Positions 40,529-47,225 of a DNA stretch of 47,225 nucleotides are shown here, in pieces (the stretch's first letter is position 1; every line of letters begins with the position of its first letter). The notes below the pieces were generated by a model. It had not been told where the DNA came from and ran no database searches. It saw only the letters and a program-made list of their open reading frames with translations. The position numbers and the translations under genes were made by a program. Source of the stretch: Pseudomonadota bacterium (lineage in GTDB: Bacteria > Myxococcota_A > Polyangia > Polyangiales > JAFGIB01); assembly GCA_017881185.1 (NCBI GenBank), contig JADGRE010000017.1:1-47225 (forward strand). The letters run 5' to 3'.

Positions 40529-41925
40529 TCGTTCTCTACCCGTGCGCGCAGCGTGCCTTCGTGTAGGCGTACGCGTAGCACGTCGCCGCTCTTGGCGTCA
40601 GCGGCGCGCACCAGCGCCTTGCCGGTGGGCTCGTGCAGCGCGATGGCGTAGCCGCGCGCCAAGATCCCCAGCGGCGAGAGAGCGTCGAGGCTGGCGATGC
40701 GCTCGGCCAGCTGCGCACGGCGGCGGAACAAAAGTGGACGCGCGGCGCTCTCGATCTTGGTCTGCAGCTCGACCAGGTGCGCGCGACGTTCGGCCAAGAG
40801 CAGGCGCGGATCGAGCCGCGCCAAGCGTTCGCCCAGGCTCTGCAGCTGCGCGCGCTCGCGCTTGATGCGTGCAACGAATTGTTGCAATAGCTGCGTGCGC
40901 AGTGCCTCGATGCGCGCGCGCACGGCAGACAGCGCGCCGCGTGGATCGTGGAGGTGCTGGCTCAGGCGCTCCACGCGCAAGCGTTCGCGGCCCAAACGCA
41001 GCTCGGCAGCGCGCGCGATGGCTCGCTCGGCCGTGCGCAGCTCGTTGCTGAGCGCGCGTCGATCGGGCACCACCAGCTCGGCCGCGTTGCTCGGCGTGGC
41101 CGCGCGCAGGTCGGCGACCAGATCGGCGATGCTGATGTCGACCTCGTGACCCACCGCGCTCACGGTCGGCACGCGACAGCCAGCGATGGCGCGTGCCACG
41201 CGCTCGTCGTTGAACGCGACCAAGTCTTCGGCCGAGCCACCGCCGCGACCCACGATGACCACGTCGAGCTCGGGCAGCTGTTGAATGGCCTCGAGCGCGG
41301 CGACGATCGAGGCCGGTGCATCAGCGCCTTGCACCAGACAAGGCGAAACCACGATGCGCACCGGGCAGCGTCCATGCGCAACGCGGATCACGTCGTGCAG
41401 CGCGGCGCCGGCTTGACTCGTGACCACGCCGAGCACGCGCGGCAGCTTGGGCAGCGCACGCTTGCGCTCGGGCGCGAGCAGGCCGTCGGCTTCGAGACGC
41501 TTGCGCACGCGCTCGAACTGCGCGTGTAACTCGCCCAGGCCGTAGGGCACGGCCACGCGCGCGATCAACTGGTAGCTGCCGCGCGGTGCGAACAGCGACA
41601 GCTGACCTTGCAGCTTCACGCGGGCGCCGTCTTCCAGCTTGGCCTTGCTGCGGCGCGCGTCGTTCTTGAACATCACCACGCGCAGCTGCGCGGGCTCGTC
41701 TTCGTCGTTGAGCGTGAAGTACACGTGGCCCGAGGCAGCGTGCGTCACGTCCGAGAGCTCGCCCTCCACCCACACGCCGCTCCAGCGCTCTTCGAGCAGC
41801 ACGCGCACGGCGCGGTTCAGCTGCGAGACGCGGTAGACCTTGGCGTCTTCGGAGCGGTCGCCGCGGTCGCCACGGTCGTCACGCGGCTCGTCACCGGGAT
41901 CACCGAACGAGGGCGAGGTCGACAT
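40525..41925 (-). CDS. xseA: exodeoxyribonuclease VII large subunit
   Basis: 466 residues. After an Asp/Arg-rich, probably disordered N-terminus (GDEPRDDRGDRGDRSEDAK), the OB-fold domain runs YRVSQLNRAVRVLLEERW to LIARVAVPYGLGELHAQ. The catalytic domain has VLGVVTSQAGAALHDVI, VVIVGRGGGSAEDLVAFNDE, VSAVGHEVDISIADLVADLR and ATPSNAAELVVPD, then a long coiled-coil arm. The C-terminal segment has LSPLGILARGYAIA. The enzyme degrades single-stranded DNA with XseB, which is not in the window. It is divergent from folK across 70 nt and overlaps aroE. Confidence 0.96.
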   Translation of the reverse strand: MSTSPSFGDPGDEPRDDRGDRGDRSEDAKVYRVSQLNRAVRVLLEERWSGVWVEGELSDVTHAASGHVYFTLNDEDEPAQLRVVMFKNDARRSKAKLEDGARVKLQGQLSLFAPRGSYQLIARVAVPYGLGELHAQFERVRKRLEADGLLAPERKRALPKLPRVLGVVTSQAGAALHDVIRVAHGRCPVRIVVSPCLVQGADAPASIVAALEAIQQLPELDVVIVGRGGGSAEDLVAFNDERVARAIAGCRVPTVSAVGHEVDISIADLVADLRAATPSNAAELVVPDRRALSNELRTAERAIARAAELRLGRERLRVERLSQHLHDPRGALSAVRARIEALRTQLLQQFVARIKRERAQLQSLGERLARLDPRLLLAERRAHLVELQTKIESAARPLLFRRRAQLAERIASLDALSPLGILARGYAIALHEPTGKALVRAADAKSGDVLRVRLHEGTLRARVENE

Positions 41926-41995
41926 GCGTCAGACCCTATGCAAACCTCGCGCACAATTGAAGCGTCAAACGTCAGCCTTGGCGCAGGGCCCCGCG

Positions 41996-42550
41996 ATGAC
42001 CGGCGATTTCGTGATTGGTCTCGGCAGCAACCTGGGCGATCGGGTGGAGCAGCTGTGCGGGGGCGCGACGCTGATCGCAGCGCTGTCGCAGGTGCGCGTG
42101 CTGGCCGTTTCGAGTGTGTTCGAGACCGACGCCGTTGGTCCGCCGCAGCCGCGCTACCTGAACGCCGCGCTGCGCTTGCATAGCGCGCTCGATGCGCATG
42201 CGCTGCTGAAACGCTTGCGCGCGGTCGAGCACGCGCGCGGTCGGCCTGCCGTGGAGCAGCGGGTGCGCTGGGGCCCGCGCACGCTCGATCTGGACGTGCT
42301 GTGGGCAAGCGTGCCCGTGCGAAGCGAGCAGCTCACGGTGCCGCACGCCCGCATGCACGAGCGCAACTTCGCGCTGGCACCGTTGCTCGAGCTCGCGCCG
42401 GAGCTGGCTCCCGTGTACGGGCAGATGCTTGCTGCGATCGGCGGCGCACCGCACTGTGTTGGGCGGCTCGTCATGCTCGCGCAGCTCGATGCTCATGGCG
42501 CCGATACGCAGCAAGTCGTTTTCGAGCGGTCCACCGCGACTCCGGTGTAG
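41996..42550 (+). CDS. folK: HPPK, 2-amino-4-hydroxy-6-hydroxymethyldihydropteridine pyrophosphokinase
   Basis: 184 residues. FVIGLGSNLGDRVEQL, SSVFETDAVGPPQPRYLNAA, and the metal/substrate signature RWGPRTLDLDVLWA, with the two catalytic aspartates, are followed by VPHARMHERNFALAPLLELA. It transfers pyrophosphate from ATP to the pterin alcohol in folate synthesis. The frame extends upstream to 41840, into xseA, but MTGDFVIGLGSN at 41996 matches the family start. The C-terminal 25 residues are less conserved. It precedes the PilZ protein gene by 140 nt. Confidence 0.94.
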   Translation: MTGDFVIGLGSNLGDRVEQLCGGATLIAALSQVRVLAVSSVFETDAVGPPQPRYLNAALRLHSALDAHALLKRLRAVEHARGRPAVEQRVRWGPRTLDLDVLWASVPVRSEQLTVPHARMHERNFALAPLLELAPELAPVYGQMLAAIGGAPHCVGRLVMLAQLDAHGADTQQVVFERSTATPV

Positions 42551-42690
42551 GCTTGTGGCTCACCGTGTGGCGCTTTGATGGCATCTTTGATGGCGTGAGG
42601 GGCGTCGCACTTCGAAGTCGCGCGCTGCGTGCGGACGCGGTAGCATCTTCCCGCGAGATCACCGAAGTTAAGGGGTAGATTAGGACCTTC

Positions 42691-45027
42691 ATGAGCGAGA
42701 TGCGCAAAGACCGGCGTGCGCCCGTGTCGCTCAAAGTCAAATACAAGAGCGCGACCGTCGACGAGTTCATCGAGCAGTTCGGCATCGATATCTCGAACGG
42801 TGGCATCTTCATCAAGACCAAGAAGCCGCTCGATACAGCCGCGCTGCTCAAGTTCGAGTTTCAGCTACAGGACGGATCGCCCGTGATTCACGGTGTGGGC
42901 CGTGTCGCTTGGCGACGTAGCGAACACAACGCCAAGCCCGATGCGCCAGCTGGCATGGGCATCAAGTTCATCAAGCTCGACGACGGCAGTCGTGCGGTGG
43001 TCGATCGCATCGCGGCTGGCCACGGGGCCAAGGGCTCGCGCTTCGAGAAGACCGCGGGCGCCGAGCTTGCGCCGCCGATGAACTCTGCACCTCCGCCCGC
43101 GAGCGACAGCGTGCCGCCGCCGCGGCCGAGCGATGCGCCACCGCCCAACCGTCCCACCAGCACGCTGCCGCGCGTGGCCGGGCCCGCGCCACGTACCAGT
43201 GTTCCGGCCATACCCGCGCAGCCGCTCGCCCCGCGCACCAGTGCCGCGCCGCAAGTGGCACGGCCGACCACCGCTACACCCGCCGTCAAACCCGCCGCAC
43301 CGCTGACCGCTTCGGGGTTGTTCGGGTCGGGTGGCGGCTCCGCGCCGCGCTTTGCGCCACCTGCACCCGAGGCGAGCTCTGGGTTGTCGCGTGCGAGCGT
43401 GTTCGACGAGGCCCCGACCGAGCGCGTCAGCCGCCCCGGCTCCGGGCCCGCCTTACCTAGACCGCCCGCGTCGCCCGCGACCTCGAAGGCCCCGAATCCC
43501 GCGTTCAAGCTACCCAAGGGCATGGCCAGCTCGTTCTTCGGCGAAGAGCCCAAGCCTGCAGCGAGCGCCAAAGCCGCGCGCGACACGAGCGAGTTTCTCG
43601 CGAGCGCCTTCAGCGCCGGCGGTGCCGGACAAGAAGTGCGCGCCGAAGCGCGTGCACAAGCCGAGCGGGCGCGCCGCGACCAGGGGCCGGCAGATCTCGC
43701 CGACGAGCTCTTCGGCGACATGCCGTCGCAGGCCACCGCAAGCAGCGATCTCATGCCACTGGGCGATCCCGAAGACCTGGCAGGCTTGCCTAAGGCGCAC
43801 GAGGCCAAGTCGCCGAGCCTCAAGGTTCCCAGCATGGCAGAGGTCGCGCTCGGCGAGCAGATCCCGAGCATGCAAGAGCTGGCCGACGAGCCCGCTCACG
43901 CGCCGCAGGTTGCCGCCGCAGCGGGTGGCTTGGGCGCAGCGGACGACAACGACGAGGACGACGAGGACGACACCTCGTTGTTCGGTGAGGCCGAGCGCGG
44001 TGGAGCTTCGGTTCCGTCGGCGCAGCTGGCAGCCGCAGCCGCTGCAGCACCTGCAGCTGCGCAGAAGTCGCGTGCTGGCTTGATTGTCGCGATCGTGCTG
44101 CTGCTTGCCGCTGTTGGCGGCGGCGGATTCTTCATGATGCAGCGCTCGGCGCCGCCCGCGATCGCTCCCGAGCCTGGCGCCGCCGAGCCGGTCGCTCCGG
44201 CGCAAGCCGCCGAGCCGCCAGAGAATCCGGCGCCCGCCGCCGAGCCGAGCGCTCCGCCGCCAGCAGCTGCAGCTGAACCCGCTGCTGCACCTGCCGCGCC
44301 TGCTGCGCCCGCGCCCGCCGCTGCACCCGCCGTCACTGCGGGTCCGCCTGTCGAGGTGAACATCACTTCCTGGCCGCGCGCGGGCGAGGTCGTCATCGAG
44401 GGCAGGGTCGAGGGCACCACGCCCGCCACGCTGTCGCTGCCGTCCACCAAGCCGGTCGAGATCAGCGTGCGCATGGCCGGCTACTCCACACTCGCCAAGA
44501 GTATCGTGCCGGTCGCGCACATGGACCCGGTGCGCTTCAAGCTCGAGCCGCTGCCCTACGTGCTCGTCGTGAACACGACGCCGCCGGGAGCGACCATCAC
44601 GCTGGGCAGCAAGAGCGTCGTCGCGCCGGCACCGCTCGAGCTCGGTCACCTCGATGGCATGGTCAGCGTCTCCGTCGAGCTGGACGGCTACCAGCGCATG
44701 TCCCGCGTGGTGCGCCTCGACGAGTTCAGCGAGCACGACAACGTGATGCGCGCAGAAGTGGCGCTGAGCCTGAGCCAGCTACCGCAGGAGAAGGTGGTGT
44801 CGGGGCGTGCGCGGCCGAAGCCTCAGCCGAAGGCAGCTGCGGCGCCGTCTGCCCCCGTGCTCTCGGTGACGCCGGCGGCGCCCAAGCCCGAAGCGCCAGC
44901 GCCCGTGGCGAAGCCTGCGGAGAAGCCTGTAGAGAAGCCTGTAGAGAAGCCGGCTCTGCCCAAGCCCGCACCTGCCGAGAAGCCTGCGCCGAAGCCGGCT
45001 GCAGCCTTGCCCGACAACCCTTTCTAG
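42691..45027 (+). CDS. PilZ protein with TM helix, PEGA-like domains and Pro/Lys tail
   Basis: 778 residues. An N-terminal PilZ domain (1-115) has RKDRR (R-x-x-x-R at 5-9) and DISNGG (33-38, D-x-S-x-x-G), the two cyclic-di-GMP motifs. A long Pro/Ala-rich linker (125-455) with acidic runs (DDNDEDDEDD) leads to one membrane helix at about 460-482 (GLIVAIVLLLAAVGGGGFFM). Beyond it a Pro/Ala spacer and two PEGA-like beta domains (VEVNITSWPRAGEVVIEG; YVLVVNTTPPGATITLGS) should be periplasmic. The end is a TonB-like KP repeat (EKPVEKPVEKPALPKPAP). A role linking cyclic-di-GMP to the envelope is inferred. Good AGGA ribosome site. Its TAG lies in a dispersed repeat. Confidence 0.85.
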   Translation: MSEMRKDRRAPVSLKVKYKSATVDEFIEQFGIDISNGGIFIKTKKPLDTAALLKFEFQLQDGSPVIHGVGRVAWRRSEHNAKPDAPAGMGIKFIKLDDGSRAVVDRIAAGHGAKGSRFEKTAGAELAPPMNSAPPPASDSVPPPRPSDAPPPNRPTSTLPRVAGPAPRTSVPAIPAQPLAPRTSAAPQVARPTTATPAVKPAAPLTASGLFGSGGGSAPRFAPPAPEASSGLSRASVFDEAPTERVSRPGSGPALPRPPASPATSKAPNPAFKLPKGMASSFFGEEPKPAASAKAARDTSEFLASAFSAGGAGQEVRAEARAQAERARRDQGPADLADELFGDMPSQATASSDLMPLGDPEDLAGLPKAHEAKSPSLKVPSMAEVALGEQIPSMQELADEPAHAPQVAAAAGGLGAADDNDEDDEDDTSLFGEAERGGASVPSAQLAAAAAAAPAAAQKSRAGLIVAIVLLLAAVGGGGFFMMQRSAPPAIAPEPGAAEPVAPAQAAEPPENPAPAAEPSAPPPAAAAEPAAAPAAPAAPAPAAAPAVTAGPPVEVNITSWPRAGEVVIEGRVEGTTPATLSLPSTKPVEISVRMAGYSTLAKSIVPVAHMDPVRFKLEPLPYVLVVNTTPPGATITLGSKSVVAPAPLELGHLDGMVSVSVELDGYQRMSRVVRLDEFSEHDNVMRAEVALSLSQLPQEKVVSGRARPKPQPKAAAAPSAPVLSVTPAAPKPEAPAPVAKPAEKPVEKPVEKPALPKPAPAEKPAPKPAAALPDNPF

Positions 45028-45094
45028 TGCCCTGACCGAGGGGTCTTGAACGTTTCTCGCTGGTCCCGAACGCGCATGGCTCGGTCAGAGCACT
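45026..45094. repeat. inverted repeat after the PilZ gene (same family as 12999 and 20463)
   Basis: AGTGCCCTGACCGAG (45026-45040) pairs with CTCGGTCAGAGCACT (45080-45094) at 14 of 15 positions across a 39-nt loop. The left arm begins within the TAG stop of the PilZ gene. The right arm is identical to the sequence at 12999-13013. It could act as a terminator for the PilZ gene. Confidence 0.65.
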
Positions 45095-45194
45095 GGCGTG
45101 CTGGGCCTGCCGGCACAAGCCGCGAGCGCGTGGCCACGCGCTGACCAACGCGCGTCGGTTTGACGTGGGCCATGGCTGCTCTTAGGTTGCCCGC

Positions 45195-45911
45195 GTGCTG
45201 CCGCTCCGCGATCTCAACCCGACGCGCTCCACTCCGGTGCTGACCTACCTGCTCATCGCCGTAAACACGGCGGTGTACACGCACCAGTTCATGCTCGGCC
45301 CTGAGGGCGCAGAGCTGTTCGTGCGTCGCTACGGGCTCATCCCCGCGATGATCGCCGAGCACCACCACTTCGGGTCGCTGATCACGCCGTTCACCAGCAT
45401 GTTCATGCACGGCAGCTGGCTGCACCTGATCATGAACATGTGGTTTCTGCACATCTTCGGTGACAACGTCGAAGAAGCGCTCGGCAAGCCGCGCTTCGTG
45501 TTGTTTTACTTGTGCACGGGTCTAGGCGCTGCTGCTGCGCAGACCTTCATCGACCCCAGCAACACGGTGCCGATGGTCGGTGCTTCGGGCGCGATCGCAG
45601 GCGTGCTCGCCGCGTACATGCGGCTGTTCCCGCACACGCGGGTGGTGACGCTGATCCCGCAGCTGCCGTGGGGCCTGATCTTCCCGTTCCTGTACGAGAC
45701 GCGCCAGCTGCCGGCCGGCCTCTTGATCATGTTCTGGTTCGTGTTGCAGCTGCTCTCTGGGGTCGGCAGCCTCGGCGCCTCACAAGGCGGCGGCGTGGCC
45801 TTCTTCGCGCACATCGGCGGCTTCGTGGCGGGCTTTCTGCTGATCGGGCTGTTTCGCCCACGCCGCAACATCACGCGCGGCTTTCGTCCGCCAGAGCGCT
45901 ACAGCCACTGA
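45195..45911 (+). CDS. rhomboid-family intramembrane serine protease
   Basis: 238 residues with six to seven membrane helices. LTYLLIAVNTAVYTHQFM is the first helix. MFMHGSWLHLIMNMWFL carries the conserved His72, His77 and Asn81 (oxyanion). VPMVGASGAIAGVLAAYM gives the nucleophile Ser131, and VAFFAHIGGFVAGFLL the catalytic His206. All catalytic residues are present, so it should cleave membrane-spanning substrates near the periplasmic face. The start is GTG at 45195. A strong hairpin follows the stop. No substrate is evident, although the adjacent PilZ protein with one membrane helix is a neighbour worth noting. Confidence 0.92.
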   Translation: MLPLRDLNPTRSTPVLTYLLIAVNTAVYTHQFMLGPEGAELFVRRYGLIPAMIAEHHHFGSLITPFTSMFMHGSWLHLIMNMWFLHIFGDNVEEALGKPRFVLFYLCTGLGAAAAQTFIDPSNTVPMVGASGAIAGVLAAYMRLFPHTRVVTLIPQLPWGLIFPFLYETRQLPAGLLIMFWFVLQLLSGVGSLGASQGGGVAFFAHIGGFVAGFLLIGLFRPRRNITRGFRPPERYSH

Positions 45912-45916
45912 GACTC

Positions 45917-45948
45917 GGCGAACGGCGCTTAGGGGACCGCCGTTCGCC
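45917..45948 (+). terminator. terminator-like hairpin after the rhomboid gene
   Basis: GGCGAACGGCG (45917-45927) and CGCCGTTCGCC (45938-45948) pair perfectly over 11 bp with a 10-nt loop, six nt after the rhomboid stop. The following sequence is pyrimidine-rich (CCCTCTCTCTTC) rather than a pure T-run. Confidence 0.55.
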
Positions 45949-45990
45949 AAGCCCTCTCTCTTCGTGCGATCCGTGCTATCGAGTTTCACC

Positions 45991-47225
45991 ATGAGCGTTG
46001 CTGCCTGGTTGGGCCCGTCGGGGCCGCTTGCGAGTCTCTTGCCAGGCTATGAGCCTCGCAAGTCGCAGCTCGACATGGCCGTGGCAGTCGAGACCGCGCT
46101 GCAGCACGACGCCACGCTCTTGGTCGAGGCAGGCACGGGCACCGGCAAGACCCTCGCGTATCTGTTGCCTGCGGTGCAAAGCGGCAAGAAGGTCGTGATC
46201 TCCACCGGCACCAAAACGTTGCAGGATCAGATCCTGCAGCACGACTTGCCGTTGCTCGAACAGGTGCTCGGCCAGCCGGTCTCGGCGGCGTGCATGAAGG
46301 GCCTGGGCAACTACCTGTGCTTGCGTCGCTACGAAGAGCTGCGTGCCAGCGCAGCCGGCGCCATGGGCCCATTGTCGCGTCAGCTGCCACTGCTCGACCA
46401 TTTTCGTCAGACCACGCAGAGCGGCGACCGCGCCGAGCTTGCAGAGCTGGCCGACCACGCGGCCATCTGGCACGAGGTGCAGAGCGGTTCCGACACGCGC
46501 ATCGGTCCCAAGTGCCGGCACTACGAAGACTGTTTCGTCACGCGCATGCGTCGTCAGGCCGAGGCGGCGCAGATCGTGATCGTCAACCACCACTTGTTCT
46601 TCGCCGATCTCGCCCTGCGCGGCGCGCAAGCTGCGCAGGCCGGGGTGATTCCGGCGCACGACGCCGTGATCTTCGACGAAGCCCACATGATCGAAGACAT
46701 CGCGACCGAATTCTTCGGCGTGGCGGTGTCCACCACCAAGCTCGAGGTGCTGGTGCGCGACGCCACACGCGTGCTCGGTGCCGCGCGCGTGCTGGCGCAG
46801 GCCGAGCGCCTGGTGACGGCCGTGAGTCTCACCGCCGCCACCTTCTTCCAGATGCTGCCGCGTCCCAAGAGCGGCGAGAGCGGCCGCGTGCCACTGTCAC
46901 CCGAGGTCTTCAGCTCGCGCTTGCAAGAGCCGATGTTCGCGCTCGACAACGCGCTCGATGCGTTGGCCAGTTTCTGCAAGCGCAACGCGTCCGAAACCGA
47001 AGCCGTGGCTCAGCTCGCGCGGCGCGCCGAGCAGCTGCGCACCGACGTGGCCGCGGTCGCCGAGGGTGGTACGGGCAATCAGGTCACCTGGACCCTGGCG
47101 CGCAGCCGCAGCATCAGTATCGGTGCGAGTCCCGTCGAGGTCTCGTCGATCTTGCGCGAGGGCTTGTTCCAGCGGGGTGGCGCGGTGGTGCTCACCAGCG
47201 CCAGTCTTTCCACCGCAAGCTCGAG
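45991..47225 (+). CDS. DinG/YoaA-type XPD-like helicase (5' part, cut by window end)
   Basis: The gene runs off the right edge after 411 codons. It starts MSVAAWLGPSG and shows Walker A in EAGTGTGKTLAYLLPA, VVISTGTKTLQDQIL (motif Ia), IVIVNHHLFFADLALRG, and DEAH box VIFDEAHMIEDIATEF. The later part has RSISIGASPVEVSS and VVLTSASL. These are superfamily 2 helicases with an iron-sulphur domain, acting 5' to 3' on R-loops and damaged forks. The cluster region shows NYLC, GPKC and EDC but has Arg in GSDTRIGPKC where YoaA-like proteins usually have a cysteine; a further Cys lies upstream in SAACMKG. Iron-sulphur binding is therefore uncertain. Confidence 0.88.
   Translation, partial: MSVAAWLGPSGPLASLLPGYEPRKSQLDMAVAVETALQHDATLLVEAGTGTGKTLAYLLPAVQSGKKVVISTGTKTLQDQILQHDLPLLEQVLGQPVSAACMKGLGNYLCLRRYEELRASAAGAMGPLSRQLPLLDHFRQTTQSGDRAELAELADHAAIWHEVQSGSDTRIGPKCRHYEDCFVTRMRRQAEAAQIVIVNHHLFFADLALRGAQAAQAGVIPAHDAVIFDEAHMIEDIATEFFGVAVSTTKLEVLVRDATRVLGAARVLAQAERLVTAVSLTAATFFQMLPRPKSGESGRVPLSPEVFSSRLQEPMFALDNALDALASFCKRNASETEAVAQLARRAEQLRTDVAAVAEGGTGNQVTWTLARSRSISIGASPVEVSSILREGLFQRGGAVVLTSASLSTASS

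Noticed and set aside
1-47225. tRNA, rRNA or integrated phage
   Set aside because: No cloverleaf with a TTCRANNC arm, no rRNA-like stretch and no phage structural or integrase gene was recognised by eye; a tRNAscan run would settle the first.

Overview
The window is about two thirds G+C by eye and almost fully coding, with genes on both strands and many GTG starts. A 9-domain-type mix of signalling and envelope genes (a PilZ protein with a long low-complexity linker and PEGA-like region, an RRM protein with a glycine-rich tail, a hybrid kinase, a long HMG-CoA-synthase-like protein, several polytopic glycosyltransferases) suggests a myxobacterium or close relative (Myxococcota). That is an inference from gene content; no rRNA or tRNA gene was seen to anchor it. 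It looks like ordinary chromosome: no phage, plasmid, transposase or CRISPR array was found.

Layout. 1-287 is the start of an AHSA1/SRPBCC protein (minus). 393-6393 is a plus-strand surface-glycan operon with mostly stop/start overlaps: flippase-like membrane protein, methyltransferase, DPM1/ALG5-like GT2, TMTC-like GT-C with TPRs, ChbG/YdjC deacetylase and FemAB-like acyltransferase. rlmI follows (6458-7645). The minus strand then carries an RND pump and its lipoprotein adaptor (7702-11894), a second polyprenyl-phosphate-sugar-synthase-like GT2 (12036-12785) and a DUF2723/TMEM260-like GT-C (13012-15072). After an AraC regulator and SlyD there is a gene-free stretch with two 129-nt hairpin elements, then an MscS channel fused to a cyclic-nucleotide-binding domain, and an APC permease.

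20482-22970 (minus) is an envelope or metal-stress operon: Spy/CpxP-like protein, a 69-residue His-rich exported peptide, response regulator and kinase. A DoxX/LysR divergent pair, a SNF2 helicase, PEP synthase, an ETFB-lysine-methyltransferase-like enzyme, a CusF-like lipoprotein, a TFIIB-type zinc-ribbon protein and a PHP histidinol phosphatase follow. 33058-38505 (plus) holds a hybrid kinase, a beta-hydroxyacid dehydrogenase and an HMG-CoA-synthase-family enzyme. The right end holds an RRM protein, aroE-xseA, folK, the PilZ protein, a rhomboid protease and a truncated DinG/YoaA-type helicase.

Two observations stand out. First, one 15-kb stretch carries bacterial relatives of both TMTC and TMEM260, which are eukaryotic protein O-mannosyltransferases, together with two candidate lipid-linked sugar donor synthases and a flippase-like protein: a candidate extracytoplasmic protein-glycosylation system. 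Second, the gene-free stretches carry long inverted-repeat elements. In one pair the loops are 73/77 identical but in opposite orientation, and the arms differ between copies while staying self-complementary. A shorter palindromic repeat sits on the stop codons of three unrelated genes.
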